NCBI GenBank assembly: GCA_902619105.1
Contig: CACNCV010000003.1
Location: forward strand, 116,311-180,310
Length of the DNA: 64,000 bases
From: an uncultured Pelagibacteraceae bacterium
Lineage (GTDB): Bacteria > Pseudomonadota > Alphaproteobacteria > Pelagibacterales > AG-422-B15
Direction of reading: 5' to 3'
The notes beneath the pieces are model-generated. The model saw nothing but the letters and a program-made list of their open reading frames with translations, was not told the origin of the DNA and made no database searches. Shown here one piece after another: positions 16,029-25,256 of the stretch. Numbering within the stretch: the stretch's first letter is position 1; every line of letters starts with the position of its first letter. A program made the position numbers and the translations under genes.

Positions 16029-16666
16029 TTTACAGCTTTGTTTGCCTTTGATATGAATTCAGATATTAATTTTTCATCTTTTATACCCTCTGAATTCTCA
16101 ACGCCAGAGCTAACATCAAAATATGTAGTTTTTTTTAAATTTAATGCATCTGATATATTGGTAGTGTTGAGGCCCCCTGATAGAAAAAATGACTTATTTG
16201 GGCAAAAATTTTTGATAATCTTCCAATCAAATGTCCGGCCAGTCCCTCCAGGCATATCTTTTGTTTGTTTTGAGTCTAATAGAATATGGTCAATAAAAGG
16301 ACAATATTCTTTTATTTTATCTAAATCAGACTCTGTCGATACACTAAATGATTTTATTATTTTAAAGTTATAAGTTTCATTGATTTTTCTTACTTCATTT
16401 AAACTTTCATTTCCGTGCAATTGAACATGCGTAAACTTCATTTCTGAGTAAGCCTTTAAATCACTATCAGTTGCATTTACAGTTACCGCAACAGTATTCA
16501 CTTTGCCATTTATTTCATCTAAAATTTCTGTACATTTGCTGATTGATATGTTTCTGCTTGAGTTTTTAAAAAAAACAAAGCCCAAGAAAGATGCACCACA
16601 ATTGATCGCATGTTTTGCAATTTTAATATCTTTTACTCCACAAATTTTAATGTATGATTTAGTCAC
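16025..16666 (-). CDS. trpF: Phosphoribosylanthranilate isomerase
   Basis: 213 residues from a GTG start. TrpF carries out an Amadori rearrangement in tryptophan synthesis. Both catalytic residues are seen: Cys in 'KICGVKD' (about residue 9) and Asp in 'ILLDSK' (about 130). The phosphate-binding elements 'GGTGRTFDW' and 'LSGGL' and the final 'DVSSGVE' are standard. Unlike trpB and trpA next to it, this enzyme looks canonical. It overlaps pyrF by 4 bp. Confidence 0.93.
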   Translation of the reverse strand: MTKSYIKICGVKDIKIAKHAINCGASFLGFVFFKNSSRNISISKCTEILDEINGKVNTVAVTVNATDSDLKAYSEMKFTHVQLHGNESLNEVRKINETYNFKIIKSFSVSTESDLDKIKEYCPFIDHILLDSKQTKDMPGGTGRTFDWKIIKNFCPNKSFFLSGGLNTTNISDALNLKKTTYFDVSSGVENSEGIKDEKLISEFISKANKAVK

Positions 16667-17355
16667 TTTATACTTTGATAAAAAATTTCAGCTGCTTTTC
16701 CAGGTGAATCAGCTGAAGTTATTGGTCTTCCCACAACAATGACATCTGCACCAAACTCAATTGCTTTCTTAGCTGAAAGAGTTCTTTTTTGATCATTATT
16801 ATTGTCTGTTTGATTTCTTATTCCAGGCACAATTACTTTTAATTTAGATCCGAATGTTTCTTTGACTTTTCTTATCTCCATTGGGCTACAAACAATACCA
16901 TCCATTCCACAGTCAAATGCCAGCGCAGATAGATTATCTACATTCTTATTAACTGTACCGCTCATACCAATTTCATTGATTAAGTCATCATCAAAACTTG
17001 TTAGCATTGTGACACCAATTAAATTTGTACTACTTTTTAATTCTTTTTTTAAATCGACGCATTCTTTTAACATACGGGAACCTCCCAAAACGTGAAGTGT
17101 TGTATATGTAGGATTGTAAGAGAGAATATTTTGAAGTGATTTTCTTACTGTATTTGGTATGTCGTATAGTTTGAAGTCTAGGAATAACGGGAGTTCATAT
17201 TTTAAAATTTTTTCAATACCATTGACTCCACAAGATGTAATGAATTCGAGACCTAATTTAATCCCACCAATATGAGGTGAAATTTCCTTAATAATTCTAT
17301 CTGCATTATTAATACAACTTGTATCAATAGCACAGTAAATTGGGTTTTTAGTCAA
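16663..17355 (-). CDS. pyrF: Orotidine 5'-phosphate decarboxylase
   Basis: 230 residues, TTG start. PyrF makes UMP from OMP. The active-site signature D-x-K-x-x-D appears as 'LDFKLYDIPNTV' (about residues 58-69), the phosphate-binding C-terminus as 'VVGRPITSADSPGKAA', and 'VPGIR' is also present. Placement before trpF, in overlap, joins pyrimidine and tryptophan genes into one operon. A 23-bp gap separates it from ihfB. Confidence 0.92.
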   Translation of the reverse strand: MTKNPIYCAIDTSCINNADRIIKEISPHIGGIKLGLEFITSCGVNGIEKILKYELPLFLDFKLYDIPNTVRKSLQNILSYNPTYTTLHVLGGSRMLKECVDLKKELKSSTNLIGVTMLTSFDDDLINEIGMSGTVNKNVDNLSALAFDCGMDGIVCSPMEIRKVKETFGSKLKVIVPGIRNQTDNNNDQKRTLSAKKAIEFGADVIVVGRPITSADSPGKAAEIFYQSIK

Positions 17356-17378
17356 AATTTTTGTTTTATAAAATCTTT

Positions 17379-17687
17379 CTAACTCTCGTTAGAAGAGTTT
17401 TCTTGTTTATTTAGTTTTATTCTAAGTTCTTTTCCTGTCTTAAAGCGCGGAATATACTTCTCCTCAACATTTACAGCTTCCCCAGTTCTTGGGTTTCTAC
17501 CAGTACGTTGTTTTCTGTGTTGAACTGAAAATGCTCCAAAACCTCTCAATTCTACTCTTTTTCCATCAGCCAAAGATTGAGTAATTTCGTTAAAAATTGT
17601 ATTCACAATTCTCTCGACATCTCTAACAAATAGATGAGGGTTAGCTTCAGTAATATTTTGAATAAGTTTTGATTTAATTAAACTCAT
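17379..17687 (-). CDS. ihfB: Integration host factor beta subunit
   Basis: 102 residues with the DNABII fold. '[25 protein letters not shown]' in content covers the beta arm with the intercalating proline (GRNPRTG) and the DNA-clamping residues. The start '[12 protein letters not shown]' and the gene order after rpsA identify it as IhfB rather than HU. IHF bends DNA at specific sites. A 55-bp AT-rich spacer to rpsA may hold its own promoter. Confidence 0.93.
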   Translation of the reverse strand: MSLIKSKLIQNITEANPHLFVRDVERIVNTIFNEITQSLADGKRVELRGFGAFSVQHRKQRTGRNPRTGEAVNVEEKYIPRFKTGKELRIKLNKQENSSNES

Positions 17688-17742
17688 ATAAATAATTATA
17701 TGATATTAACTTGTATTGTAAATGATTGATTGTAATGAATAT

Positions 17743-19440
17743 TTACTCTTCTTTTTTGTCTCGTCCAAGAGCCTTGCCAAGTATCGCTCCTAAGGAAGCC
17801 CCAGAGTCTTTTGATCCATACTTTTCCATCGCTTCGCGCTCGATCTCTTCTTCCATTACACGTATTGACAGACTTAACTTATAGTTTGCTAAATCGATAT
17901 TTGTTATCGAGGCATCCAATTTGTCGTTTTTAGCCCACCTGTCAGGCCTCGCGTCAGATTTCCTCAGTGCGAGTTCAGATTTTTTTATGATTGTTACTGG
18001 CCCCATATCTCCAACTCTTACCTTTACTCCAAAATCGCCAGTTTCGATTACATTACATGTTACAACATCACCTTTATTTTTCTCTTTTAATTCATCATAA
18101 GGATTGCCATTGACTTCTCTAATTGAGAGAGCAACTTTTTCGTTATCATTTGACATAATTTTTGCTTTAATTGAGTCCCCAATCTTAAACTTTTTAATTT
18201 CATCTTTTGGGTCCCCATCCCAAGTTAGATCCTTGCTAAAAATTGCACCATCAATTTCTTCATCCAAATTACAAAATAAAATACCATCTTTTATATTTGT
18301 AATTTCTACCTCAAGGATTTTGCCAATGGGATTATTTTCATTGAACTTTTGCAACGGGTTAGGTGTTAATTGTTTTATTCCCAAGCTCAGTCTTCTCTTT
18401 TCATGGTCAATTTCAAGGATTTGACAATCTACAGATTGAGATCGGGCATACAGATTTCCAGGTTTGGAATTCTGTTTTTGACTCCATGTTAACATGTCTT
18501 TATGGCAAAGTCCTTCAACGCCATTTTCGATTTCAATAAATATTCCATAGTCAGTCACATTTGTTACAACTCCATTTACCTTATCATTTACATTAAATTT
18601 ATCTTTGACTTTATTCCATGGATCATCTTCAAGCTGCTTCATTCCAACAGATACACGATTTTTTTCAGGGTCAACTTTAATAATTTTTACTTTAACTTTT
18701 TGATCTATTTTTAATACCTCAGAAGGGTGAGCAATTCTTTTATAAGTTATGTCACTACTATGTAGTAAAGAATCATAACTTCCTAAATCTACAAATGCCC
18801 CATAATCCGTAATAGCTTTTATTTTTCCGTCAACTACATCACCAAGCTTAAGTTGCAAGAATCGCTCCTCTCTTACTTCCTTATGCATTTCTTCGAGAAC
18901 AGCTCTTCTACTAACAACTATATTATTTCTTTTTAAATCCATTTTAAGAATTTTGAATTTCTGAGGGACATCGATTAAATGACTTACATCTCTTACTGGC
19001 CGCGTGTCAATCTGACTGCCGGGAAGAAAAGCTGTTACCCCAATCTCACATGAAAGCCCACCTTTTACCTTGCCAGTTATTACTCCTTCAACTAACTCTC
19101 CTGCTTCATATGATTTTTCAATCTCTCCCCAAATTTCTTTTGATTTTGCTTTTGATCTGGAAAGTATACACTCACCATTATGGTTTTCTATTTTGTCTAG
19201 ATAGACATCAATTTGATCACCAACTGATATCTCTTTTTGATCTTTCTGAAATGCAAATTCTCTTTTAGATATTCTTCCCTCAACTTTGGCACCAATATCA
19301 ACAATGATTGCATCGTTCTCTATTTCTGCAACAATACCCTTAATAATAGTTCCCTCTTTTAATTTAGAGCCGCTAATTGATTCAGCAAGTAATGAGTCAA
19401 ATTCTGTATTTGTCTGTTCGTTTATAGACACTTGTTTCAT
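17743..19440 (-). CDS. rpsA: 30S ribosomal protein S1
   Basis: 565 residues with six S1 RNA-binding repeats, seen as recurring segments such as 'GTIIKGIVAEIENDAIIVDIG', 'VKGGLSCEIG.TAFLPGSQ', 'DYGAFVDLG', 'DYGIFIEIENGVEGL' and so on. The first two repeats bind the ribosome and the rest grip mRNA. Because many genes in this window lack a clear Shine-Dalgarno sequence, S1-mediated capture of AU-rich leaders is likely important here; that is inference. Starts 5 bp after cmk. Confidence 0.95.
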   Translation of the reverse strand: MKQVSINEQTNTEFDSLLAESISGSKLKEGTIIKGIVAEIENDAIIVDIGAKVEGRISKREFAFQKDQKEISVGDQIDVYLDKIENHNGECILSRSKAKSKEIWGEIEKSYEAGELVEGVITGKVKGGLSCEIGVTAFLPGSQIDTRPVRDVSHLIDVPQKFKILKMDLKRNNIVVSRRAVLEEMHKEVREERFLQLKLGDVVDGKIKAITDYGAFVDLGSYDSLLHSSDITYKRIAHPSEVLKIDQKVKVKIIKVDPEKNRVSVGMKQLEDDPWNKVKDKFNVNDKVNGVVTNVTDYGIFIEIENGVEGLCHKDMLTWSQKQNSKPGNLYARSQSVDCQILEIDHEKRRLSLGIKQLTPNPLQKFNENNPIGKILEVEITNIKDGILFCNLDEEIDGAIFSKDLTWDGDPKDEIKKFKIGDSIKAKIMSNDNEKVALSIREVNGNPYDELKEKNKGDVVTCNVIETGDFGVKVRVGDMGPVTIIKKSELALRKSDARPDRWAKNDKLDASITNIDLANYKLSLSIRVMEEEIEREAMEKYGSKDSGASLGAILGKALGRDKKEE

Positions 19441-19445
19441 AGATT

Positions 19446-20078
19446 TTATATATTAATTATTTTTTTAACTGCATTAAAAGTCTGTTCTATATCAAGATAA
19501 GTGGTATCTAGCAACAGTGAATTTACCGCCGGCCTAAGAGGAGCTATCCGTCTATTTAAATCTTTTGTGTCACGATCAACTATTTCACGATATACTCTTT
19601 CTAACCCTACTTTTTGGCCCTTTTTTGAAATTTGATCAAATCTTCTTTGAGCTCTAATTCTTGCATCAGCCCAAATAAATATCTTATATTTTGCACCTGG
19701 AAATATTACAGTTCCAATGTCCCGCCCTTCAATAATTGCAAATTTTCTATTTTTTGCAAAATTTTTTGGAAATCTCCTTTGAAAACCACTTAATTTTTCT
19801 CTCAGATACTTTTTTGAAGAGATAACGGAAGAAATTTTATCTATTTCGCTTGAGTACAAATTATTTGAGTTTAATTTATTTAAATTTAGTGAATTTAAAA
19901 ATTTTAAAATACTTTTTTTATCTCCGATTTTTATTTTTTTTTCTATAATTTCATTCGCCACTGCTCGATAGAGTTTGCCGCTATGAAGTATAGGTGAATT
20001 ATAATGGTCAGATATTTTTTTTGCCAATGATGACTTTCCAGCTGATGCTGGACCATCAATTGCTATAATTTCAACCAT
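19446..20078 (-). CDS. cmk: Cytidylate kinase
   Basis: 210 residues. Walker A is 'GPASAGKSS' (about 8-16), followed by 'LHSGKLYRAVA', the CMP-binding segment, and 'EGRDIGTVIFPGAKYKIFIWADARIRAQRR', the conserved core of the family. Cmk phosphorylates CMP and dCMP. Its N-terminal codons overlap the end of aroA by 8 bp, and rpsA follows, a classic alphaproteobacterial trio. Confidence 0.93.
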   Translation of the reverse strand: MVEIIAIDGPASAGKSSLAKKISDHYNSPILHSGKLYRAVANEIIEKKIKIGDKKSILKFLNSLNLNKLNSNNLYSSEIDKISSVISSKKYLREKLSGFQRRFPKNFAKNRKFAIIEGRDIGTVIFPGAKYKIFIWADARIRAQRRFDQISKKGQKVGLERVYREIVDRDTKDLNRRIAPLRPAVNSLLLDTTYLDIEQTFNAVKKIINI

Positions 20079-21366
20079 TAGTTTTTACTGTTAAGCTGTT
20101 TAGATGTTTTTCAAAATGTGGGTAACTAATCGAAATGCAATCCTTATTATCTATATTTAGATAATTGTCATAAATAATATTTAGTATAGAAAATGACATT
20201 GCAATTCTGTGATCATCAAACGTTTTTATCTTAATGTTCTTTTTAATTTTTATGTCTTTTCCATAAATAATTAAGTCGTTTTTTTTATTAGTTATTTTAA
20301 ATCCAATATTCTTAAAGTTAGTAACTATACTATTTATTCTATCACTTTCTTTATGTCTTAATTCATCAAGACCCTTCATTACTGTTTTACCTTTAGCTTG
20401 AGATGCAGCTATAGATAAGATTGGATATTCATCAATTAACATAGCTGAAAGCTTAGATGGTATATTAACACCTTTTAATTTACTATACTCCGCAGTAATA
20501 CTTCCTACCTCTTCACCACTTATATTTTTAGTTTTTTTTATTTTTATCTTTCCACCCATACTTTTTAATATTTTTAAGAATGCAATTCGAGTTGGATTCA
20601 TCATTATATTTTTCAGCATTACTTTTGAACCTGGCGCAATAAGTGCTCCAACAATAAAAAAAGATGCACTTGATGGGTCGCTAACAACTTCTATGTCTTT
20701 TGAATTTATTTCATACGGTCCATTAAGTTCAATTATTCTACTCCCGTTATTTAATTTTTTTATTTTGAAATTAATATTTAAGTATTTCATCATTCTTTCA
20801 GTATGATCCCTTGTAAGCGTTTTTTCGACAATCTTAGTTTTTCCATGAATATTTAAACTTGCCAAAATTAGAGCAGATTTAATTTGAGCCGAAGCTTTTT
20901 GAATGTGATGCGTGGTGGGTAATAAATTTTCACTTCCGTGTATCATTAATGGTAAATAGTCTTTTTTTGTAATATTTACTTCAGTACCTACATCCTCCAA
21001 ATATTTCGTAACCCGTGACATTGATCTTTTACTTAATGATTTATCACCTACAAACGTGCATTTTATAGGGTTTGATGAAACTGCTCCTATCATTAATCGG
21101 GCTGTTGTGCCACTGTTTCCACAATCGAGAGCATTTTCGGGTTCAATAAAACCGTTAGTACCATTACCGTATACAAACCAGCAATTATTCGACTTCGTGA
21201 TTTTAACTCCTAACTCTCTTAAAATTTCCAATGTTCTCATCACATCATCAGACTCTAATAAATTAGTTATCTTGGTCTTACCCTTCGACATTGCTGATAA
21301 TATCAAAGCTCTGTGAGATATTGATTTATCTCCTGAAATTTTTATCGACCCTTTTAATTTTAACAC
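20071..21366 (-). CDS. aroA: 3-phosphoshikimate 1-carboxyvinyltransferase (EPSP synthase)
   Basis: 431 residues from a GTG start. The N-terminus 'GDKSISHRALILSAM' contains the Lys-Ser-Ser/His-Arg substrate site, 'DCGNSGTTARLMIGA' the second conserved segment (LxxGNxGTxxR type), and 'RHKESDRI' and 'DDHRIAMSF' the C-terminal PEP site. Makes EPSP in the shikimate pathway. Class I or II is not assigned: 'GNSGTTAR' resembles the class II form. The gene is divergent from the TIGR02300 gene with about 95 bp between. Confidence 0.93.
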   Translation of the reverse strand: MLKLKGSIKISGDKSISHRALILSAMSKGKTKITNLLESDDVMRTLEILRELGVKITKSNNCWFVYGNGTNGFIEPENALDCGNSGTTARLMIGAVSSNPIKCTFVGDKSLSKRSMSRVTKYLEDVGTEVNITKKDYLPLMIHGSENLLPTTHHIQKASAQIKSALILASLNIHGKTKIVEKTLTRDHTERMMKYLNINFKIKKLNNGSRIIELNGPYEINSKDIEVVSDPSSASFFIVGALIAPGSKVMLKNIMMNPTRIAFLKILKSMGGKIKIKKTKNISGEEVGSITAEYSKLKGVNIPSKLSAMLIDEYPILSIAASQAKGKTVMKGLDELRHKESDRINSIVTNFKNIGFKITNKKNDLIIYGKDIKIKKNIKIKTFDDHRIAMSFSILNIIYDNYLNIDNKDCISISYPHFEKHLNSLTVKTNG

Positions 21367-21462
21367 TTTAGTATTGTCAATTTAGCTTGTTAGTCTAAAG
21401 TTATATATTATTTATATTTGAGTTGTATCAAAAATTTATATCATAAATATCAAGGACTAGTT

Positions 21463-21831
21463 ATGCCAAAAGCTGAATGGGGGAAGAAAGTAGTTTGTTT
21501 AAAATGTGAAACAAAGTTTTATGATTTAAATAGAAAGCCAGCGATATGTCCTAATTGTGGAGCTGAGTACTCTGACACAGCAGTAGAAGATGTTGTTGTA
21601 AATGCAAAACAGGTATTTACTGATGATGTTGATGTTGTTACTGATGACAATCTGGTTGGAAGCGATGCGGCAGAGTCTATTGCTGAAGTTGAGGATTTAG
21701 AAATTGGGGATGCAATTGACGATGATACAATTAGTCTTGAGGATACGGAAAATGATGTTCAAGTGATCTCAGAAGATGTAAATGAATTAAACATTGAGAG
21801 CAGTCCGGAGGATATAGATGAACAACAATAA
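21463..21831 (+). CDS. TIGR02300 family (FYDLN acid domain) protein
   Basis: 122 residues from ATG 21463; an in-frame TTG 45 bp upstream is disregarded because the family begins MPKAEWGKK. The N-terminal 40 residues form a zinc ribbon with 'CLKCETKFYDLNRKPAICPNC', followed by a long, very acidic, low-complexity tail (Asp/Glu-rich, residues 45-122). This family is restricted to alphaproteobacteria and lies next to aroA and tRNA-Ala there as well. Function unknown; the ribbon plus acidic tail suggests a nucleic-acid or RNA-polymerase contact, but this is not shown. Confidence 0.88.
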   Translation: MPKAEWGKKVVCLKCETKFYDLNRKPAICPNCGAEYSDTAVEDVVVNAKQVFTDDVDVVTDDNLVGSDAAESIAEVEDLEIGDAIDDDTISLEDTENDVQVISEDVNELNIESSPEDIDEQQ

Positions 21832-21833
21832 GA

Positions 21834-21909
21834 GGGGCTATAGCTCATCTGGGAGAGCGCGTCGCTGGCAGTGACGAGGTGGTCGGTTCGAGTCCGACTA
21901 GCTCCACCA
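21834..21909 (+). tRNA. tRNA-Ala (anticodon GGC)
   Basis: The acceptor arms GGGGCTA (21834-21840) and TAGCTCC pair over seven positions with one G-T, the anticodon stem CGTCG/TGACG encloses loop CTGGCAG with anticodon GGC, and the T arm has GGTTCGAGTCC. The CCA end is encoded. It starts two bases after the TIGR02300 stop codon and ends one base before the lptB stop codon on the other strand. Confidence 0.96.
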
Positions 21910-22662
21910 TCAATATTTAAAAGAGTCTCCCAAATAAAACTTACGAGCTTCTTTATTGCCCAAGATAGTGCTACTTTCTCCTTCTGCAATAATCTCGCCT
22001 GAATGCATCACATAAGAATAATCACAAATGTCTAACACCTCTCTAACGTTATGATCAGTTATCAGGACACCTATATTCTTATTCATTAATTGTTTAATGA
22101 GCATTTTGATGTCATCAATACCAATTGGATCAACACCCGCAGTAGGTTCATCCATTAAAATTATACTTGGATTAGAACATAAGCATCTTGCAATTTCAGT
22201 TCTTCGTCTTTCACCACCACTTAACATATGAGGCATTGCCCTTCTTATATGTGTTAGCGAAAACTCAGTAAGCAATTCCTCTAAAATATTTTGTTTTTGA
22301 TCTTTAGGGAATTTTTGTGTTTCAAGAATAGATAATAAATTATCTTCAACTGACATTCCTCTAAAAATTGACGGTTGTTGAGGTAGAAAACCAAGTCCCA
22401 ATCTGGCCCTTTTATACATAGGCAATGAAGTTAGATTTAAATCATCAAGTAATATTTCTCCCCCATCACATCCTATCAAACCCATTATCATATAAAAAGT
22501 AGTTGTCTTTCCAGCACCGTTAGGACCAAGTAATCCAATGGTTTTTCCTCTTTGTAGTTTTAAACTAACGTCTCTTACAATTTGTTTTTTGGAAAGAGAC
22601 TTCCTTAAATTTTTAACTACTAGTCCATTTTTCGAAGATACTAATTTTGGTTTTTCTATCAT
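21910..22662 (-). CDS. lptB: LPS export ABC transporter ATPase
   Basis: 250 residues, with Walker A 'GPNGAGKTT' (about 45-53), Q-loop 'LGFLPQQPS', ABC signature 'LSGGERRRTEIAR', Walker B 'IILMDEPTAGVDP' and the switch His in 'LITDHNVRE'. 'LSGGERRR' and 'ADGVDP'-type context match LptB, the ATPase that powers lipopolysaccharide extraction with LptFG. The first 15 residues are an extra N-terminal tail. The stop codon touches the end of tRNA-Ala, leaving no terminator space between these convergent units. Confidence 0.93.
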   Translation of the reverse strand: MIEKPKLVSSKNGLVVKNLRKSLSKKQIVRDVSLKLQRGKTIGLLGPNGAGKTTTFYMIMGLIGCDGGEILLDDLNLTSLPMYKRARLGLGFLPQQPSIFRGMSVEDNLLSILETQKFPKDQKQNILEELLTEFSLTHIRRAMPHMLSGGERRRTEIARCLCSNPSIILMDEPTAGVDPIGIDDIKMLIKQLMNKNIGVLITDHNVREVLDICDYSYVMHSGEIIAEGESSTILGNKEARKFYLGDSFKY

Positions 22663-22667
22663 TAGAT

Positions 22668-23120
22668 TTAATTTTTATTTACTATTATTGCTTCTACCCT
22701 ACTTTTTGTCTTACTCCTCATTATACTGATTGAGTTTGTGATATCTAGGATTAATTCGTCACACCTAACAAAGTTTTCATTTTCCATAACTTCAACGTCA
22801 TTAAGCATTTTAATTTTATTATTTGCTGGGTAGTAAAATCCAGTATTTCCTGTAGCAATAATATTTTCTCTAGCAATCTTTACATTTTGTTCAGCATATA
22901 TCTCTTCTACTTCGTTTTTCTCATAATTAAATTTAAGAGTTAATTGGTCTGCCCATATCTCTAAATTTTTTTCAAATGCATAGACATTTCCAGAAAAAAT
23001 AGAAATATTATTTTTACGATCAATTACTAGCTCATCTGAGCTTATATTAATTTCTTTTGAATAAGAAATAGAAGCTAAAAGTAAAAATATTGATGTAGTA
23101 TGGAGTAATATTAATTTCAT
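22668..23120 (-). CDS. lptA: Periplasmic LPS transport protein LptA
   Basis: 150 residues: signal peptide (1-21), then an OstA/LptA beta-jellyroll seen as repeated beta segments 'NISSDELVIDRKNNISIFSGNVYAFEKNLEIWADQLTLKF' in outline, with 'IYAEQNVKI', 'TGNTGFYYPANNKIKMLNDV'. LptA bridges the inner and outer membrane in LPS transport. Lies between lptB and lptC with 5 and 0 bp spacing. Confidence 0.88.
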   Translation of the reverse strand: MKLILLHTTSIFLLLASISYSKEINISSDELVIDRKNNISIFSGNVYAFEKNLEIWADQLTLKFNYEKNEVEEIYAEQNVKIARENIIATGNTGFYYPANNKIKMLNDVEVMENENFVRCDELILDITNSISIMRSKTKSRVEAIIVNKN

Positions 23121-23633
23121 TTAATCTTTAATTATAAATTTTGTGGCAACATTACCTTGGTATTTAAAATTATTAAAATTATTTGAAATGACAGAATTAT
23201 CAGAGGTTATTAATCCTTCTCTGATGCTATGGTTAATATTGTCCTTTAAATTAATAATATCATTTTCCATATCAAATGTAGCATAGCTTGATTTTACCAT
23301 TTCACCCTCATTGGTATAAAATTTGATATTTCTTTCAAGCTCTATCAGGTTTAACGATTGGTCATATGTGCCTTGATCAGCTTCCATATATATCCATCTC
23401 CCATCAGTATTTGATTTAAACTTCCCCTCAACAGCAAATAATTTCAACTGCACATCTGACTTTAATCCTTTTTTAGCTTTTATTTCATAGGTTTTGTCAT
23501 CCAAGCCCTTTTCAGAAAATTTAGGGTTATCAATTTCTATTTCTAATTTATTACTTTCAGTTAAAGCTACTGATGATGTTAATAAAATAAATATTAGTAC
23601 ATAAAACTGTATGTTTTGAAACCTAATTTGCAT
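23121..23633 (-). CDS. lptC: LPS export protein LptC
   Basis: 170 residues with one N-terminal membrane helix (about 8-26) and a periplasmic beta-jellyroll of LptC type ('DKTYEIKAKKGLK', 'ADQGTYDQSLNLIELERNIKFYTNEG'). Identification rests on this fold and on the gene order lptB-lptA-lptC-kdsD. LptC takes LPS from LptBFG to LptA. It overlaps kdsD by 11 bp. Confidence 0.83.
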   Translation of the reverse strand: MQIRFQNIQFYVLIFILLTSSVALTESNKLEIEIDNPKFSEKGLDDKTYEIKAKKGLKSDVQLKLFAVEGKFKSNTDGRWIYMEADQGTYDQSLNLIELERNIKFYTNEGEMVKSSYATFDMENDIINLKDNINHSIREGLITSDNSVISNNFNNFKYQGNVATKFIIKD

Positions 23634-24588
23634 ATCTCAAACAATCATGAATATGTACAATTCCAATTGGAGATTTTTCTTTTGTTTTTTCAACTACAAA
23701 TAAACAAGTAATTTTATTGTTATTCATAATACTTAATGCATCTAACACTAAAGAGTCCTTACTTATCAACTTGGGCTTAGAAGACATAATTGTACTCGCA
23801 TTATATTTAAAAAATTGTTTATTTATATTTCTTCTGAGGTCTCCATCTGTAATGATTCCAATTAATTGTTTTTTATTATCAATAACACCTACATGTCCAA
23901 AAGATTTTTTTGTCATTTCAATTAATATAGATTTCATGCTGGCATTTTCAGAGACAATAGGTATTTTGTTTTTAGAATGCATTATATCTTGCACCTGAAG
24001 CATTTTTATTCCAAGAGATCCACCAGGGTGTAACTTTTTAAAGTCTGATATTTTAAACTTTTTCAATTTCATAAGTGCCACGCACAAAGCGTCTCCAATG
24101 ATTAATGTCATTGTAGTTGATGTCGTTGGGGCTAATCCAATGGAACAAGCCTCCTCTGCAGATGGCATTATCAAACTTATATCTGATGCCTTAATAAGAT
24201 CACTTTCAGAATTTGAAGATATCCCGATGACTGAAATTGAGTTTTTTTTGGCAAAATTAAGTAAGTTTGTTAATTCATTACTGTTACCTGAATTAGAAAT
24301 TATGATAAGTGAATCTTTTTTTGAAATAATGCCCAAGTCTCCGTGGCTCATGTCGGTTGGAGAACAATATTGCGATGGGGTTCCAGTTGAGCTCATTGTG
24401 CTAGATATTTTGCTTGCAATATGACCAGATTTTCCTACTCCAGTGATAATAACTCTTCCTTTTACTTTTGCGAGGGCTCTAACAGCTTTGTCAAAATTCT
24501 TATTAATTATCTTATTGAGTTTTTTTATACCTTGTAACTCAGTATTAATAACTTCTTTCCCATCGTTTATTATTTTATTTTTTGTCAT
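23623..24588 (-). CDS. kdsD: Arabinose-5-phosphate isomerase (KdsD/KpsF/GutQ)
   Basis: 321 residues: a SIS sugar-isomerase domain (about 20-180; 'VIITGVGKSGHIASKISSTMSSTG', 'SHGDLGII', 'SNSGNSNEL') followed by two CBS repeats (about 200-320; 'IPIVSENASMKSIL', 'GIITDGDLRR'). It makes arabinose 5-phosphate for Kdo, so it belongs functionally with the LPS genes next to it. The presence of kdsD and the Lpt genes implies that the cell makes a Kdo-containing LPS. Confidence 0.92.
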   Translation of the reverse strand: MTKNKIINDGKEVINTELQGIKKLNKIINKNFDKAVRALAKVKGRVIITGVGKSGHIASKISSTMSSTGTPSQYCSPTDMSHGDLGIISKKDSLIIISNSGNSNELTNLLNFAKKNSISVIGISSNSESDLIKASDISLIMPSAEEACSIGLAPTTSTTMTLIIGDALCVALMKLKKFKISDFKKLHPGGSLGIKMLQVQDIMHSKNKIPIVSENASMKSILIEMTKKSFGHVGVIDNKKQLIGIITDGDLRRNINKQFFKYNASTIMSSKPKLISKDSLVLDALSIMNNNKITCLFVVEKTKEKSPIGIVHIHDCLRYAN

Positions 24589-24591
24589 TTT

Positions 24592-25203
24592 CTAACTAGA
24601 ATGTGAAAATATATCATTATTCCAGCCCCTCAAATCTAACTCAACTCGTGTGGGCAAAAATTCTATGCAAGCCTGAACAAGCTTTCTTCTATTTTGTCTC
24701 TCTAAAATTTCGTCTAATTTTTCTCTAATCTCATGTAAGTGAATCACATCTGTTGCGGCGTAACTAATTTGTTCTTTTGACAAGTTTGGATTTGACCAAT
24801 CACTCGATTGCTGTTTTTTTGAAATATCAATATTCAAAAGTTCTTTGCATAAGTCTTTATAGCCATGTCCTTGCGAATAAGTTCTTGCTATCTTTGAACT
24901 AATTTTAGTGCAATAAACGTTTTTTATCATGATGTTTAAATCATGTTTAATAGCTGCTAAATCATGTCTGGCATAGTGAAATATAAATGTTTTATCGCTA
25001 CCTAATAATTTTTTTAGATTTGGAGCATCAAAATTTTGATCTATAAATTGAACTAAATGACAATCACCTTTTCCATCATAAAGCTGTATTAAGCAAAGCG
25101 GATCCCTGTTTGGTTGTAGTCCCATCATTTCACAATCAGCTGCAATAATATTTGAAAAATCAATGCCGTTACCCAAATCATTTTTATGTAAAATAGTTTG
25201 CAT
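24592..25203 (-). CDS. nrnC: Short DEDDy 3'-5' exoribonuclease, NrnC-like
   Basis: 203 residues, consisting only of the DnaQ-like exonuclease domain. The DxE pair is Asp23/Glu25 in 'IAADCEMMGL', a third acid in 'FHYARHDLAAI', and the Tyr-x(3)-Asp pair in 'YAATDVIHL'. There is no HRDC domain, unlike true RNase D. This size and the 'RDPLCLIQL' segment match NrnC, the alphaproteobacterial enzyme that degrades dinucleotides and short RNA. RNase D remains the alternative name. It is the first gene of the LPS operon and divergent from the NDUFA9-like gene, 53 bp away. Confidence 0.85.
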   Translation of the reverse strand: MQTILHKNDLGNGIDFSNIIAADCEMMGLQPNRDPLCLIQLYDGKGDCHLVQFIDQNFDAPNLKKLLGSDKTFIFHYARHDLAAIKHDLNIMIKNVYCTKISSKIARTYSQGHGYKDLCKELLNIDISKKQQSSDWSNPNLSKEQISYAATDVIHLHEIREKLDEILERQNRRKLVQACIEFLPTRVELDLRGWNNDIFSHSS

Positions 25204-25256
25204 TGTGTAAGATTTACTCTATTTCAAATCAGTACATAAAGGTATATTTAAAAAAT

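Noticed and set aside
16503..16742. Plus-strand frames of 60-110 codons inside trpF, pyrF, rpsA and kdsD
   Set aside because: All lie antisense to firmly identified genes and show no domain or start signal.
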